Translations under genes and position numbers: made by a program
Source of the DNA: Poriferisodalis sp965237655
Lineage (GTDB): Bacteria > Actinomycetota > Acidimicrobiia > Acidimicrobiales > Poriferisodalaceae
NCBI RefSeq assembly: GCF_965237655.1
Contig: NZ_CBDEGB010000002.1
Span: 2,294,001 to 2,358,000 of the forward strand
Direction of reading: 5' to 3'
Length of the DNA: 64,000 nucleotides
The notes under the pieces: generated by a model
Database searches by the model: none
What the model was told of the DNA's origin: nothing
Seen by the model: the letters and a program-made list of their open reading frames with translations, nothing else
Shown here: positions 26,132 through 35,545 of the stretch, in pieces
How positions within the stretch are numbered: the first letter of the stretch is position 1
Layout: every line of letters begins with the position of its first letter

Positions 26132-26977
26132 ATGGGTCACGCCGAGGACGTGCCCGAGCAGGATCGCCGCGTGTATAGCGCTGTGTCCCGATTCGATCGT
26201 CCGGAACCTTCATCCCACTTGCAGCACATGGATTCGCTTCAGCGCAATCTCACACCGGACTTGGGGTATGCCGCGGTGCCACAGAACTATGTCCGTGGAC
26301 CTGCTCAGGCATCTGCTGTGGCGCTACAGAAACAGATCGGACAGTTCTCGGCACAATTCGTCAACGAGTGGCGAGTGCATGTCGATCCTACGGAAATACT
26401 GAACTCTGAGCATCTCGCTGCATTGATCGAAAACGGCTGGTATCTGCCCTTATCGGCACCCGAGAGCGACCTCTGCGCAGCCGCCGAACTCTTTCAGCAT
26501 GATCCGGCTGGCGCAAACGGGCGGATGTGCCAGTTGGTCACGAATCAAATTGACCGGATTGAAAGAGACGTCGTCCAAGGGTTTCCGAACAGGGCGGCGA
26601 TACTGCACGACGCGTTTGCAGCACATCGAGAACAGCAGTTCAATCTGTCGGTTCCGGTGTTCTTCACGCAAATCGACGGATTCTGGCATGACCGTTGCAA
26701 ACGCAGTCTGTTTCACGGAGACATTGAGGAAATCGTCGCTGCCGCTCAAGGCGATCAAGTCGAAGGTGGACTTATTGAGCGCCTGCTGGAAGCTCTGAAG
26801 AATCCCAGGTGGAAGATGAAGCAAAGCGAGGGACAACGCGCCGTGGGTTTCTCAGAACTCAACAGGCATCAAGTTCTTCATGGCGAGGTGACCGATTACG
26901 GCGCTGAGGAGAACAGCCTCAAAGCGATCGCCCTGCTGCATTTCAGCAGCGTCATCCTGCCGTCACCGGAGGAATGA
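26132..26977 (+). CDS. Uncharacterised protein with a HEPN-like C-terminal motif
   Basis: The 281-residue protein starts at an ATG preceded by GGGAGACGTG. The N-terminal half is helical (VALQKQIGQFSAQFVNEWRV). The middle has PNRAAILHDAFAAHREQQFN and SVPVFFTQIDGFWHDR. Near the end FSELNRHQVLHGEVTDYG followed by ENSLKAIALLHFSSVIL matches a recurring LNRHxxLHG signature, comparable to the R-x4-6-H motif of HEPN ribonucleases. The family assignment is inference. The protein could be an RNase in a stress or defence system, or merely a helical scaffold. The split gene at 27066 begins 88 bases downstream in the same direction. Confidence 0.6.
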   Translation: MGHAEDVPEQDRRVYSAVSRFDRPEPSSHLQHMDSLQRNLTPDLGYAAVPQNYVRGPAQASAVALQKQIGQFSAQFVNEWRVHVDPTEILNSEHLAALIENGWYLPLSAPESDLCAAAELFQHDPAGANGRMCQLVTNQIDRIERDVVQGFPNRAAILHDAFAAHREQQFNLSVPVFFTQIDGFWHDRCKRSLFHGDIEEIVAAAQGDQVEGGLIERLLEALKNPRWKMKQSEGQRAVGFSELNRHQVLHGEVTDYGAEENSLKAIALLHFSSVILPSPEE

Positions 26978-27374
26978 ACGATCGGCTACCCGAGCGGCAT
27001 CCGTTCGATCCACCATGCCAGCGCCATCGCGGCTGCTTCCCCCGCGTACTTAGAATCCCCGAGTCATGAGCGACAGCGGACACCGGGACCTGGGCGAGAT
27101 ATTCGCCCAACTCGAACATGTGGACGATCCTGACGTTCACGAGAAGGCCAAGACGAACCCGACGCTGGCTGCCGCTTACAAGATGCTGCGACCGGGCAAC
27201 TGGCTCACTAGCCCTGATTATTCACGAGAATGCCTGTTCAGGGTTTATGGGTTGTGTTTTGGTGTGTCGGGCGGGTGTCAAGGGCCAGTGGGATCTGCCC
27301 AGTGGCGGACAGCAGGACTGCCCGTTGGTGGCCAACAGAACTGCCCGGTGGTGGCCAGGTGTTCTGCCCGTGGG

Positions 27375-28139
27375 TCAGTTGGTCAGTGGCGTCACCCCCT
27401 TGCCGGCGGTGGCTTGGGTGAGGCGGATGCTGTCGCCGGCGGTCATGACGACGTGGGCGTGGTGGAGCAGCCGGTCGACGGTGGCGTTGGCGATGGTCTT
27501 GGGCATGAGTTCGTCGAACCCGGCGGGGTGAAGGTTGCTCGACAGGGCGATGGAGCGTTTCTCGTAAGCGGCGTCGACGACCCGGTAGAGCGCCTCGGCG
27601 GTCTCGGTGGTGACTGGGAGCAGGCCGATGTCGTCGATCACGATGACGTCGGAGCGCATGATCCGCCGGATGGCCTTGGCGGCGGTGTCGTCGGCGCTGT
27701 GGCGGCGCACGAGCGCGCCGAGGTGCTCGAGACTGAACCAGGACACCTTGTGGCCGGCATCGACGGCGGCCTGGCCGAGCGCTTCAAGGAAGTGCGTCTT
27801 GCCTGTGCCTGATGGTCCGCACACGACGAGGTTCTCGTGGCGGTGGATCCACTCCAGGGTGCGTAGCGCCCGCTGGGTCGGCGCCGGGATCGAGCTGACG
27901 GTTCCGTCCCAGATGTCGAAGGTCTTGCCGGTGGGGAACCCGGCCGCTTTGCGCCGGGCCCGGATTGAGGATGCTTGGCGGCCGGCGAGCTCCTCGGCCA
28001 GCAGTGCCCTCATTGCTTCGGCCGGTTCCCAGCGTTGTGCCTTGGCGGTGGCCAACAGGTCCGGTGCTGCGGCGCGCATGTGGGGTAGGCGCAGGGCGCG
28101 GAGCAAGTCGACGACCTCGTCGATCGGCGCTGGGTTCAT
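27375..28139 (-). CDS. istB: IS21-family helper ATPase IstB
   Basis: The 254-residue AAA+ ATPase assists the IstA transposase in target selection. Walker A is CGPSGTGKTHFLEALG and Walker B is VIVIDDIGLLP. The N-terminal helical part (LRALRLPHMRAAAPDLLATA, ELAGRQASSIRARRKAAGFP) and the C-terminal SIALSSNLHPAGFDELM are family-typical. Its ATG overlaps the istA stop (ATGA), which indicates translational coupling. Confidence 0.95.
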   Translation of the reverse strand: MNPAPIDEVVDLLRALRLPHMRAAAPDLLATAKAQRWEPAEAMRALLAEELAGRQASSIRARRKAAGFPTGKTFDIWDGTVSSIPAPTQRALRTLEWIHRHENLVVCGPSGTGKTHFLEALGQAAVDAGHKVSWFSLEHLGALVRRHSADDTAAKAIRRIMRSDVIVIDDIGLLPVTTETAEALYRVVDAAYEKRSIALSSNLHPAGFDELMPKTIANATVDRLLHHAHVVMTAGDSIRLTQATAGKGVTPLTN

Positions 28140-29644
28140 CGGTCGCCTCCGAGGCGACCCCAAGCGGCGGTGCCGGGCTGCAGCGAGTGCGCGTCATCGG
28201 CGCGCCGGGGTTGTCCGGGCGGGTCAGCAGCCAGGATCGAGGCCAGGTCGCCGTCTGCGAAGCGGCCGAAGGTCGCGGAGTGGCCGAGCGCCCAATCAAC
28301 GCGGACCTGGCCGTGGAGGCGGGCAAGGGTGACGGCTTGGGCCATCTTGACCTTCATGCGGGTCGTGCCCGCGGCGGCTGCTTCAACGAGCCAGGTGCGG
28401 GCGCCGTCTCCGATGGCGAGGAACTCGGTCTCGGCCGCGCTCGTCGGCTTCGGACGCCGCGCCAGTGGCCCAGCCGGGCGTGGCGGGTAGTGGGCGTCGT
28501 CGATCATCGGATGCCCGGGTGTCGAACTCTGGTGGCGGGCGACCTCGATTGGGCCTGACGGTGCGCAGTGGGTGACGACGACCTGGTCACCGTCGACGCG
28601 CACCCACACCGTCTCATCGGCGAGGGTGTGCGGGACCGAGTAGGTCACGCCGCCGAAGCTGACCGTGGAGCTCCAAGAGACTTTCCGGGTCTCCCCGAGC
28701 GCTGCCGTGTATGGGCGTTCGGGCAGCGCGTGCAGCCGGTGCCGTTCCTCGGTGAGCATCTCCACCGGCGCCCGCCGGGTCACCCGATGGACCCGCTCGT
28801 TCACCTCAGCGGTGAACGCCTCGCAGGCCTCGACCAGCTCGGCCCAACTGGCGTAGTCGCCGCGCAGGTTCGCGTCGGTTGGCACCAAGTCGGCCTTGGC
28901 GACCCGCACCGTCGCCTCGCTGCCGCCTTTGGATTCAGGGTCCGCCGGCACACACGTCGCGACCGTCACGCCGTAGTGGCCGCCGACCGCAACGATCTCC
29001 GGATGGCGCACGGCGATCCCGGCGACGTGGTCGATCGTGACCGTGCGCTCGTTGTCGGTGAGCCAATACGTCGCAGCGCCGCCAAAGGCTCGCATCGCCC
29101 GATCCACACAGGCGATCACCGTGGGCAGGGTGCGGTCCCAGGTCGCGATCACCACCCGGAACCTCGACCACGCCAGCCACGCGCAAAACAGATTCGTCCG
29201 CCGCCCGGCGATGACCGGGCCCGCGCCCCAGTCCCACTGCGCCCACATGCCCGGCTCGGGGATCCACGGCCGATACACCCGCCGCCGACCCGCCCGGAAG
29301 CTCTTCTTGGCCTCCGCCACTGCTCGGCGCACCGTGCGATCCGAACCCTCGAACCCCAACGCTTTCAGCTTGGCGTGGCAACGATCGGCGCGGATCTTGC
29401 CACAGGAGCGCTCCACCCACTCCTCGATCTTCGGCAGCCACGGATCGATGATCCGTTTCCGCCGCACCGGGCCCACACCCCCCAGCCGACCCTCGTCGCG
29501 CTCAGCCACATACGCGGCGACGGTGTGATGCGAACAACCGGCCAGCTCGCCGGCATCCCGGAACGACCCAGTCAGGTCGAACGCTTCCAACATGTTCATG
29601 ATTTCCTCGCGAGACTTCACTTGCTCCTCCTGCTCGATGGTCAC
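28136..29644 (-). CDS. istA: IS21-family transposase IstA
   Basis: The 502-residue protein starts with a helix-turn-helix (LTGSFRDAGELAGCSHHTVA), has the rve integrase core with QWDWGAGPVIAGRRTNLFCA (first D), YWLTDNERTVTID (second D) and a glutamate in PADPESKGGSEATVRVAKAD, and ends with a beta-barrel DNA-binding region (VTYSVPHTLADETVWVRVDG). It is complete and followed by istB in the standard order. Confidence 0.95.
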   Translation of the reverse strand: MTIEQEEQVKSREEIMNMLEAFDLTGSFRDAGELAGCSHHTVAAYVAERDEGRLGGVGPVRRKRIIDPWLPKIEEWVERSCGKIRADRCHAKLKALGFEGSDRTVRRAVAEAKKSFRAGRRRVYRPWIPEPGMWAQWDWGAGPVIAGRRTNLFCAWLAWSRFRVVIATWDRTLPTVIACVDRAMRAFGGAATYWLTDNERTVTIDHVAGIAVRHPEIVAVGGHYGVTVATCVPADPESKGGSEATVRVAKADLVPTDANLRGDYASWAELVEACEAFTAEVNERVHRVTRRAPVEMLTEERHRLHALPERPYTAALGETRKVSWSSTVSFGGVTYSVPHTLADETVWVRVDGDQVVVTHCAPSGPIEVARHQSSTPGHPMIDDAHYPPRPAGPLARRPKPTSAAETEFLAIGDGARTWLVEAAAAGTTRMKVKMAQAVTLARLHGQVRVDWALGHSATFGRFADGDLASILAADPPGQPRRADDAHSLQPGTAAWGRLGGDR

Positions 29645-29966
29645 GGTTGTGGTGACCGGCTATTCGAGTAGGAGGAGCACCCCGCCGCGGTGCACCCCGA
29701 CGGGAAATGGACTTCAACGCGGGCAGTTCTGTTGGCCGCCGCTGGGCAGAACCGTCGGCCGCCAGCGGGCAGCTACATGGCCGCCACTGGGCAGGATCTC
29801 ATGGCCGCCGACAGGCGGGTTTGTCGGCTTGACGGGACCCGGTGGGTGTTGTTTGGTGCCGCTGGGGTGGTCGCAGGGCCGGTGTTGGACCCTGACATGG
29901 GTGTGTGGGCGCGACGGGTCGGCCGCCGCGTGAGCGGCGCTGTTGGCGGCTGGGGGTGCGGGGTGC

Positions 29967-31313
29967 TCAGTTGGGGTGCTGGGCGGCGAGCAGGCTTCGG
30001 GTGCCGGGGTGTGCGGTGGGGAGCCGCAGCCAGGTGCGTCGGCCGGTTTCGCATACGAGCGCGGGCAGGTGCCACAGCTGCCAGCGGAGCCGTTTGGGTG
30101 CCGCGCGTTTGAGCGGTCCGGCAAGGCGCTGTGTCTGGAACCAGTGCACGAGCGCGGCGCTGATCATGCACAGCGCTGCCCATGCACAGTTGGCGTCCCA
30201 GGCTGTGAAGGGCATGCGGGCCAGTCCGCTGTCTTTGAGGCGGGCTATGGCGTCCTCGACGTCGGCGTGCTTGCGCATGAGACGGTCGAGCCGGGCGGGG
30301 CTGCCCGCAGCGTCGGTGAGGAATCCCCAGTAGCGGAAGTTCTCGGACGCGAACAGGCTGCGCTGCGCGCCCGGATGCAAGGGCTCGCGTCGGATGATCA
30401 GCCGTGTCCGCGCTGGCCAGCCCGACAGGTCCACCAGGTCGGTGAGCTCGGCGACGTGCGCTTTGGGATGCCGCTGTTTGGGGTTCGGCACCCCCGGCGT
30501 CCACCGCCCTGGGTCGCAGCGGGCCGCAGCGATCGCGGCGTCGATGCCTGCTGTGGCCCGGGCGGACATGAAAAACGTCACGTTGCGGCCCCTGCACGCC
30601 GCGGCGATACGCGCCGAACAGCCTCCTGAGTCCAAGCGCAGCACCATCTCGCGTCCTGCGAGCGCCAGATCGTCGCCTGCCCGATGGCCTGCCGCGTCAG
30701 CGTCGGGCAGCACCGATATCGCAGCGTCGAGCACCTCGACGTGATCGGCGATGCTGTTCGCGGCCGCGTTGCCCGGGCGCAGCTTCGCCCACAACGGCTC
30801 CCCGTCCGCGGTCGAGCAGATCATCGGGTGGAACCCGTACCCGCCCTTGAAATGCGGCGCCGCACCCGCCTTGTTGGGCGAGTGGACCTCCACCAGCGTC
30901 GAGTCGATGTCGACCACCAACGGACCCGAACCGCGGCGCTGGGACCACACTCGCTCACGCGCCTCGGCCGCGGCTGCCCACAGCCCGCCCAGCGCCGAGG
31001 CGTCGATGCCCCGCAGCGCCCGATACAGCGTCGAGTCCGACCCCACCGCCCCGAACAGCTCCCGCTGAGACCGCAGATGCTCGATATCTGTGCACGCCTC
31101 ACCGCCGCCGGCGAGCACCAACAGCAAATGCGTCAACAGCCGGCCCCGGTCATGGACCGGGGCGCGCTCGCCGCGGCGCGGCACCGCCGCCGACAGCGCC
31201 TCGGTCAGCCCGACCCGGTCCGCGAAACCGCCCAAAGCGAACAGCCCCGCACCCCACACCACCCGATCCCCGCCGCCTGCCAGACGCGCGTTTGTCACAC
31301 TGCTAAGTTTCAC
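29967..31313 (-). CDS. IS1380-family transposase
   Basis: The 448-residue DDE protein has VVDIDSTLVEVHSPNKAGA (first D), EMVLRLDSGGCSARIAAACR (second D), and a C-terminal E in HADVEDAIARLKDSGL, followed by FTAWDANCAWAALCMISAAL. It is intact although an IS21 element sits between its stop codon and the element's right end in this orientation. Confidence 0.94.
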   Translation of the reverse strand: MKLSSVTNARLAGGGDRVVWGAGLFALGGFADRVGLTEALSAAVPRRGERAPVHDRGRLLTHLLLVLAGGGEACTDIEHLRSQRELFGAVGSDSTLYRALRGIDASALGGLWAAAAEARERVWSQRRGSGPLVVDIDSTLVEVHSPNKAGAAPHFKGGYGFHPMICSTADGEPLWAKLRPGNAAANSIADHVEVLDAAISVLPDADAAGHRAGDDLALAGREMVLRLDSGGCSARIAAACRGRNVTFFMSARATAGIDAAIAAARCDPGRWTPGVPNPKQRHPKAHVAELTDLVDLSGWPARTRLIIRREPLHPGAQRSLFASENFRYWGFLTDAAGSPARLDRLMRKHADVEDAIARLKDSGLARMPFTAWDANCAWAALCMISAALVHWFQTQRLAGPLKRAAPKRLRWQLWHLPALVCETGRRTWLRLPTAHPGTRSLLAAQHPN

Positions 31314-31746
31314 CTCGGAGATGCCCCCCTGAACTGCCGACCGCGTGCCTCGACAACACGCATCGTCGCAGATCAGAGGGGCTTTTCCGCGGACTCACAC
31401 ACCCAAGCCCACCAGACTCATGAAAAATCAGGGCTAGTCGCGTCACACCGGAGAATGCGCTGTCGATAGCTGTCGAGAGCGGTATTCCGGTCTGCTGGGT
31501 CCCGCCACCACAAGTGCTCACCGATCTTGCTGCAGCAGATCCCGACGACCGCGCGGATGTCCTGCGGGCGAACGAGGCGGGCGTGGTTGAACAGTGCGCT
31601 TCGCTGATCGAGGAATCGAACGATCCCGCGATCCGAGGCGCGCAAACTCTGACGAGATGCTCTCTCCGCGCGTACGCCGACAGCCATCACGAGGCGGCGA
31701 TGGCACTCGCAGTCGCAGTCGCCGAACCGCTGGCGTTCGAGGCGGC

Positions 31747-32720
31747 TAAGGACCCGCGCGGGTAGGTGGCATCCACCGGTCGTTGGTGTGTCTCGCGTTT
31801 GATTGCGAGTGCATTCACCCGCCAACGACCAGTGGAGGCTTTCGGGATCATGACACGCGCTATGGACCCAGAGGTGTCAGACGCGATCTGGGCGGCGGTG
31901 GAGCCGCTGGTTCCGCCGCCTGATGACTCTCATCCGTTGGGCTGCCACAACCCCAGAATTCCCGACGAGGTGTGCTTTCGGGGGATCGTGATCCGGCTGG
32001 TGACGGGCGCGTCGTGGACCGACATCGAAGCGATCATGGGCCGCGTGGTGTCGGACACCACGCTGCGGCGCCGACGCGACGAGTGGATCGCTGCTGGGGT
32101 GTTCGAGCGGCTGCGCTGCGAGGCGCTGGCCGCGTTCGACCGAATCATCGGGCTCGACCTGGGTGTCGTGGCGCTGGACGGGTCGATCCACAAGGCGCCC
32201 TGCGGCGGCGAAGGGACCGGCAAAAGCCCCGTGGACCGGGGGAAACTGGGCTGGAAATGGTCAGTGGCCGCCGAACGCCACGGCATCCCGATCGCGTGGA
32301 GCATCGACGGCGCCAACCGCAACGACGTCGCCTTGCTCGAACCCACCCTCGACGCCGTGAACGCCACCGGGCTGCACCACGACATCGGCACCTTGAGCCT
32401 GGACCGCGGCTACGACTACCCCACGGTGCGCGCCGGGCTCGCCGCCCGCGGGATCACCGACCTCGACATCCAACGACGCGGCACCAAACCGCCGCCCGGC
32501 ACGCCGCACCGGCTCAGCCTCGGGCTTCGCTGGATCGTCGAGGCCACCAACACCTGGTGGTCCAACTACGGGCAGCTGCGGCGCAACACCGACCGCAAGA
32601 CCATCCACCGCCACGCCGCCCTGTGCCTGGCCACCACCGTCTTGATCACCGCACGCCTCATCGACCACCGCAACCGCTGGGCAAACCAGTGACAAACACA
32701 CCTACCGGCTCGGCTCCTAA
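31747..32720 (+). mobile_element. IS5-family (IS427-like) element, first copy
   Basis: A 22-base imperfect terminal repeat begins TAAGGACCCGCGCGGGTAGG on the left and, read inwards, TTAGGAGCCGAGCCGGTAGG on the right. TAA-type ends suit the TNA target preference of this group. The left end forms the last codons of the split gene upstream. A fragment of another IS5 end is joined directly to its right end. Confidence 0.8.
31850..32692 (+). CDS. IS5-family transposase
   Basis: The 280-residue DDE transposase has VSDAIWAAVEPLVPPPDDSH at the N-terminus, VALDGSIHKAPCGGEGTGK (first D), GTLSLDRGYDYPTVRAGLAA (second D) and LRWIVEATNTWWSNYGQLRR (E). ATG 31850 follows a GGAGG. It is clearly related to the transposase at 55479 but diverged. 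Confidence 0.94.
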   Translation: MTRAMDPEVSDAIWAAVEPLVPPPDDSHPLGCHNPRIPDEVCFRGIVIRLVTGASWTDIEAIMGRVVSDTTLRRRRDEWIAAGVFERLRCEALAAFDRIIGLDLGVVALDGSIHKAPCGGEGTGKSPVDRGKLGWKWSVAAERHGIPIAWSIDGANRNDVALLEPTLDAVNATGLHHDIGTLSLDRGYDYPTVRAGLAARGITDLDIQRRGTKPPPGTPHRLSLGLRWIVEATNTWWSNYGQLRRNTDRKTIHRHAALCLATTVLITARLIDHRNRWANQ

Positions 32721-32760
32721 GAGGCCGCGTCAATAGGCGACCATCCACCAGTCGCCGGGT
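32719..32760 (+). mobile_element. Truncated left end of a second IS5-type element
   Basis: These 42 bases differ from the left end of the IS5 element at 55375 by about four positions (shared core ATAGGCGACCATCCACCAGT). The IS3-family element starts immediately after, so an IS3 insertion appears to have removed the rest. Confidence 0.7.
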
Positions 32761-32810
32761 TGAATCACACCGGGTTTGGTGGAGGCTCTGTTCCTTGAGA
32801 GGATGGAGCG

Positions 32811-33131
32811 ATGCCAGGAAATGGGAGATATCCAGCCGAGCTGCGTGAGCGTGCGGTGAGAATGGTGCTCGACAACGAGCGCTGCTATGGGTCGCAGTGG
32901 GAGGCGATCTGCTCGGTCGCCGACAAGCTGGGCCCGACCCCGGAGACGGTGCGGCTGTGGGTGCGCCGCGCTGAGATCGACGGCGGGACCCGGGCCGGGG
33001 TGACCTCAGCGGAGCGGGCTCGGATCAAAGAGCTCGAAGGCGAGAACCGTGAGCTGCGCCGAGCGAACGAGATATTGAAGGCGGCGTCGGCTTTCTTCGG
33101 GGCGGAGCTCGACCGCCAGTCGAAGCGATAG
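32811..33131 (+). CDS. IS3-family transposase OrfA
   Basis: The 106-residue protein has an HTH_Tnp_1 region (RYPAELRERAVRMVLDNERC, LGPTPETVRLWVRRAEID) and a leucine-zipper-like helix (RIKELEGENRELRRANEILK). It ends AAFF-like before orfB. OrfA and OrfB normally make a fused transposase by programmed frameshifting; here orfB overlaps the stop by one base. Confidence 0.93.
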   Translation: MPGNGRYPAELRERAVRMVLDNERCYGSQWEAICSVADKLGPTPETVRLWVRRAEIDGGTRAGVTSAERARIKELEGENRELRRANEILKAASAFFGAELDRQSKR

Positions 33132-33745
33132 TGGCGTTCATCGACGCCCATCGCGACCGGTTCGGGGTCGAGCCGATCTGCGCTGTGCTCGCCGAGCACG
33201 GCGTCGGGATCGCCCCGTCCACCTATTACGCAGCCAGGTGCCGGCCGCCGTCGGCGCGGGCGCAGCGCGACGCCTGGTTGTGCGGAGAGATCGCTCGTGT
33301 GCACCGGGACAATTACGACGCGTACGGGGCGGCCAAGGTGTGGGATCACCTCAACCGCGTCGAGGGCATCACGGTGGCTCGCTGCACTGTGGAGCGGCTG
33401 ATGCGCCAGCTGAGCCTCGAAGGGACCCGCCGAGGTGCCACGGTGCGCACCACCACCAGCGACCCCGACGCCTGCCGGCCCGCGGACCTGGTGAACCGGG
33501 ATTTCACAGTGCCGGCCCCGAACCGGCTGTGGCTCGCCGATCTCACCTACGTGCGCACCCGCAGCGGCTGGGTGTACGTGTCGTTCATGATCGACGCCTA
33601 TTCGCGCCGGGTCCTGGGCTGGCAGGCGTCGTGGTCGCTGCGCACCGAGCTGGCGCTCGATGCCTTGGAGATGGCCATCTCGGGGCGCCGCCGCGACGGC
33701 CACAGCATCGAGGAGGTGACTCATCACAGCGACCGCGGGTCGCAA

Positions 33746-35193
33746 GGCGGATTCAATCGGTCGTCGCAACACCTTGATGTGGAGGTGAGCGGTGAGCAGG
33801 CAGGCGGGGTGGTTGGTGACGCTGAGGGGGCGGCCGGCGATGAGGTCGCCGGGTCGGCCGCCGATCCGTCGGGATGTTGAGCGGGCGTTCTGGTGTGAGA
33901 TCGCCAAGGGGCTCACGAGCGAGGATGCCGCGGTCGCGTGCGGTGTGTCGGGTCCTGTGGGGTCGCGCTGGTTCCGCGAGCGTGGTGGCATGCCGAGCAT
34001 CGATCTGGGTCCGTCGTCGGGCCGGTATCTGTCGTTTCAGGAACGCGAGGAGATCGCTGTGCTGCGCGCGCAAGGCCGCGGGGTTCGGTCGATCGCACGC
34101 GTGATCGGACGGTCGCCGTCGACGGTCTCTCGTGAGCTGCGCCGCAACGCAGCCACCCGCGGCGGCAAGCTCGAGTACCGGGCCGGTGTCGCTCAGTGGA
34201 AAGCGGAGCTGGCCGCCCGGCGTCCCAAGACTGCGAAACTGGTCGCCGATGAACGGCTCCGCGATTATGTCCAGGACCGGCTCGCTGGCGTGGTTCACAG
34301 CGCCGATGGGGCGGTGGTCGGTCCGCCGACAGCGACGTGGAAGGGGCGCAACCGGCCTCGTCGGCAGGACCGAGTGTGGGCTACAGCGTGGAGCCCAGAG
34401 CAGATCTCGAACCGGCTGCGGGTCGACTTTCCCGCCGATGAGACGATGAGGATCTCTCCCGAGGCGATCTACCAGGCGCTCTATGTCGAGAGCCGCGGCG
34501 CTCTCAAGCGCGAACTGGTGGCTTGCCTGCGCACCGGGCGTGCGCTGCGGGTTCCTCGTGCCCGCGCGCAACAGCGCGCCAGCGGCCATGTCACCGATGA
34601 GGCCATGATCAGCGAGCGGCCGCCCGAAGCCGACGATCGGGCCGTGCCCGGGCATTGGGAAGGCGACTTGATCATCGGCGTCGGCAGGTCCGCTATCGGC
34701 ACCGTTGTGGAGCGAACGACCAGATTCACCGTGCTCGTGCACCTGCCGCGCAAGGAGGGCTGGGGCACCCAGGAACCCGTCAAGAACGGGCCCGCTCTGG
34801 GCGGCTACGGCGCCGAGTCGATGCGTGAGGCACTAGCGACGAGCTTCGCGTCGATGCCCGATCAGCTGCGACGGTCGCTCACCTGGGATCGCGGCAAAGA
34901 GCTCGCCCAGCACGCCCAGCTCACGATCGACACCGGCCTCGCCGTGTTCTTCGCCGACCCCCACAGCCCCTGGCAGCGCGGCACCAACGAGAACACCAAC
35001 GGACTGCTGCGCCAGTACTTCCCCAAAGGCACCGACCTCTCCCGATGGAGCAGCGAAGAGCTCGAAGCAGTAGCCGCGATCATCAACTCCCGGCCACGCA
35101 AGAACCTCGGCTGGCGCACACCCGCCGAAACCCTCAACGAACACCTACGCTCCCTCCAACAAACCAGTGTTGCGACGACCGATTGAATCCGGT
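33746..35193 (+). mobile_element. IS30-family element inside the IS3 orfB
   Basis: The ends carry a near-perfect inverted repeat (GGATTCAATCGGTCGTCGCA on the left, and the same read inwards on the right). CAA flanks both ends (33743-33745, 35194-35196), a 3-bp duplication. Length is 1,448 bp with one transposase gene. Confidence 0.9.
33792..35186 (+). CDS. IS30-family transposase
   Basis: The 464-residue protein has an N-terminal HTH (FQEREEIAVLRAQGRGVRSI, ARVIGRSPSTVSRELRRNAA), a catalytic core with VPGHWEGDLIIGVGRSAIGT (first D), LTWDRGKELAQHAQ (second D) and PWQRGTNENTNGLLRQYFPK (E). A non-standard insert GWGTQEPVKNGPALGGYGAE lies in the core. The gene is intact; its start is the GTG at 33792 or a later one. 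Confidence 0.95.
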   Translation: MSRQAGWLVTLRGRPAMRSPGRPPIRRDVERAFWCEIAKGLTSEDAAVACGVSGPVGSRWFRERGGMPSIDLGPSSGRYLSFQEREEIAVLRAQGRGVRSIARVIGRSPSTVSRELRRNAATRGGKLEYRAGVAQWKAELAARRPKTAKLVADERLRDYVQDRLAGVVHSADGAVVGPPTATWKGRNRPRRQDRVWATAWSPEQISNRLRVDFPADETMRISPEAIYQALYVESRGALKRELVACLRTGRALRVPRARAQQRASGHVTDEAMISERPPEADDRAVPGHWEGDLIIGVGRSAIGTVVERTTRFTVLVHLPRKEGWGTQEPVKNGPALGGYGAESMREALATSFASMPDQLRRSLTWDRGKELAQHAQLTIDTGLAVFFADPHSPWQRGTNENTNGLLRQYFPKGTDLSRWSSEELEAVAAIINSRPRKNLGWRTPAETLNEHLRSLQQTSVATTD

Positions 35194-35545
35194 CAATATC
35201 TTTCCATTCGCTACAGCCAGCGCCTCGACGACAACGACATCGTCGCCTCGGTCGGAACCCGAGGCGATTCCTATGACAACGCCATGATCGAGAGCTTCAA
35301 CGGCCTGTTCAAATGGGAGCTCGTCTACCCCCGGGGACCGTGGCAAGGACTGCGCGACGTCGAGTTCGCCACCCTCGAATACGTCGACTGGTACAACCAC
35401 CGACGCAGCCACAGCGCCCTGCTGCCCGGCCGCGGCAGCTACACCACCCCCGCCGAACACGAAACCGCCTACTACCGTCAAACCGTCACAGCCACCCCGG
35501 CCGTGACTCAACAACCCGAGTCTCTACTGAACCCGGGGTGATTCA

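Larger units (their letters stand above)
27276..29835 (-). mobile_element. IS21-family element nested in IS1380
   Basis: It contains istA and istB with a 4-base overlap. Both ends carry several short copies of CTGCCCAGTGGCGG-like sequence, the multiple terminal repeats typical of IS21. The outermost TGTCAAG (27276) and CTTGAC (about 29828) mark approximate ends; exact edges were not resolved. Confidence 0.8.
27212..31433 (-). mobile_element. IS1380-family element, itself interrupted by IS21
   Basis: The ends CCCTGATTATTCACGAG (left) and, read inwards from the right, CCCTGATTTTTCATGAG form near-identical inverted repeats. CTAG flanks both sides (27208-27211 and 31434-31437). Subtracting the nested IS21 leaves about 1.66 kb, the normal length of IS1380 elements. 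The transposase is on the minus strand. Confidence 0.88.
27066..31765 (+). pseudogene. Small unknown gene split by an IS1380 element
   Basis: Pieces 27066-27211 and 31438-31765 join in frame once the IS1380 element and one CTAG copy are removed. The 157-residue product reads MSDSGHRDLGEIFAQLEHVD, ..KMLRPGNWLTS + RVTPENALSIAVESG, IPVCWVPPPQVLTDLAAADP, ADVLRANEAGVVEQCASLIE. I do not recognise the family. The last codons lie in the left terminal repeat of the adjacent IS5-family element, so the native C-terminus has probably been lost too. It follows the HEPN-like gene by 88 bases and may have shared its message before disruption. Confidence 0.75.
33131..35541 (+). pseudogene. IS3-family OrfB transposase split by IS30
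   Basis: Pieces 33131-33745 and 35197-35541 rejoin in frame at HSDRGSQ + YLSIRYSQRL when IS30 and one CAA copy are removed, giving 319 residues. The rve core is visible as NRLWLADLTYVRTRSGW (first D), VTHHSDRGSQ (second D) and DNAMIESFNGLFKWELV (E). The insertion separates the catalytic residues, so the element cannot move by itself. Confidence 0.92.
32761..35545 (+). mobile_element. IS3-family element, interrupted by IS30
   Basis: The terminal repeats are TGAATCACACCGGGTTTGGT on the left and, read inwards, TGAATCACCCCGGGTTCAGT on the right. Without the IS30 insert the element is about 1.33 kb with orfA and orfB, the normal IS3 size and layout. Confidence 0.88.
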
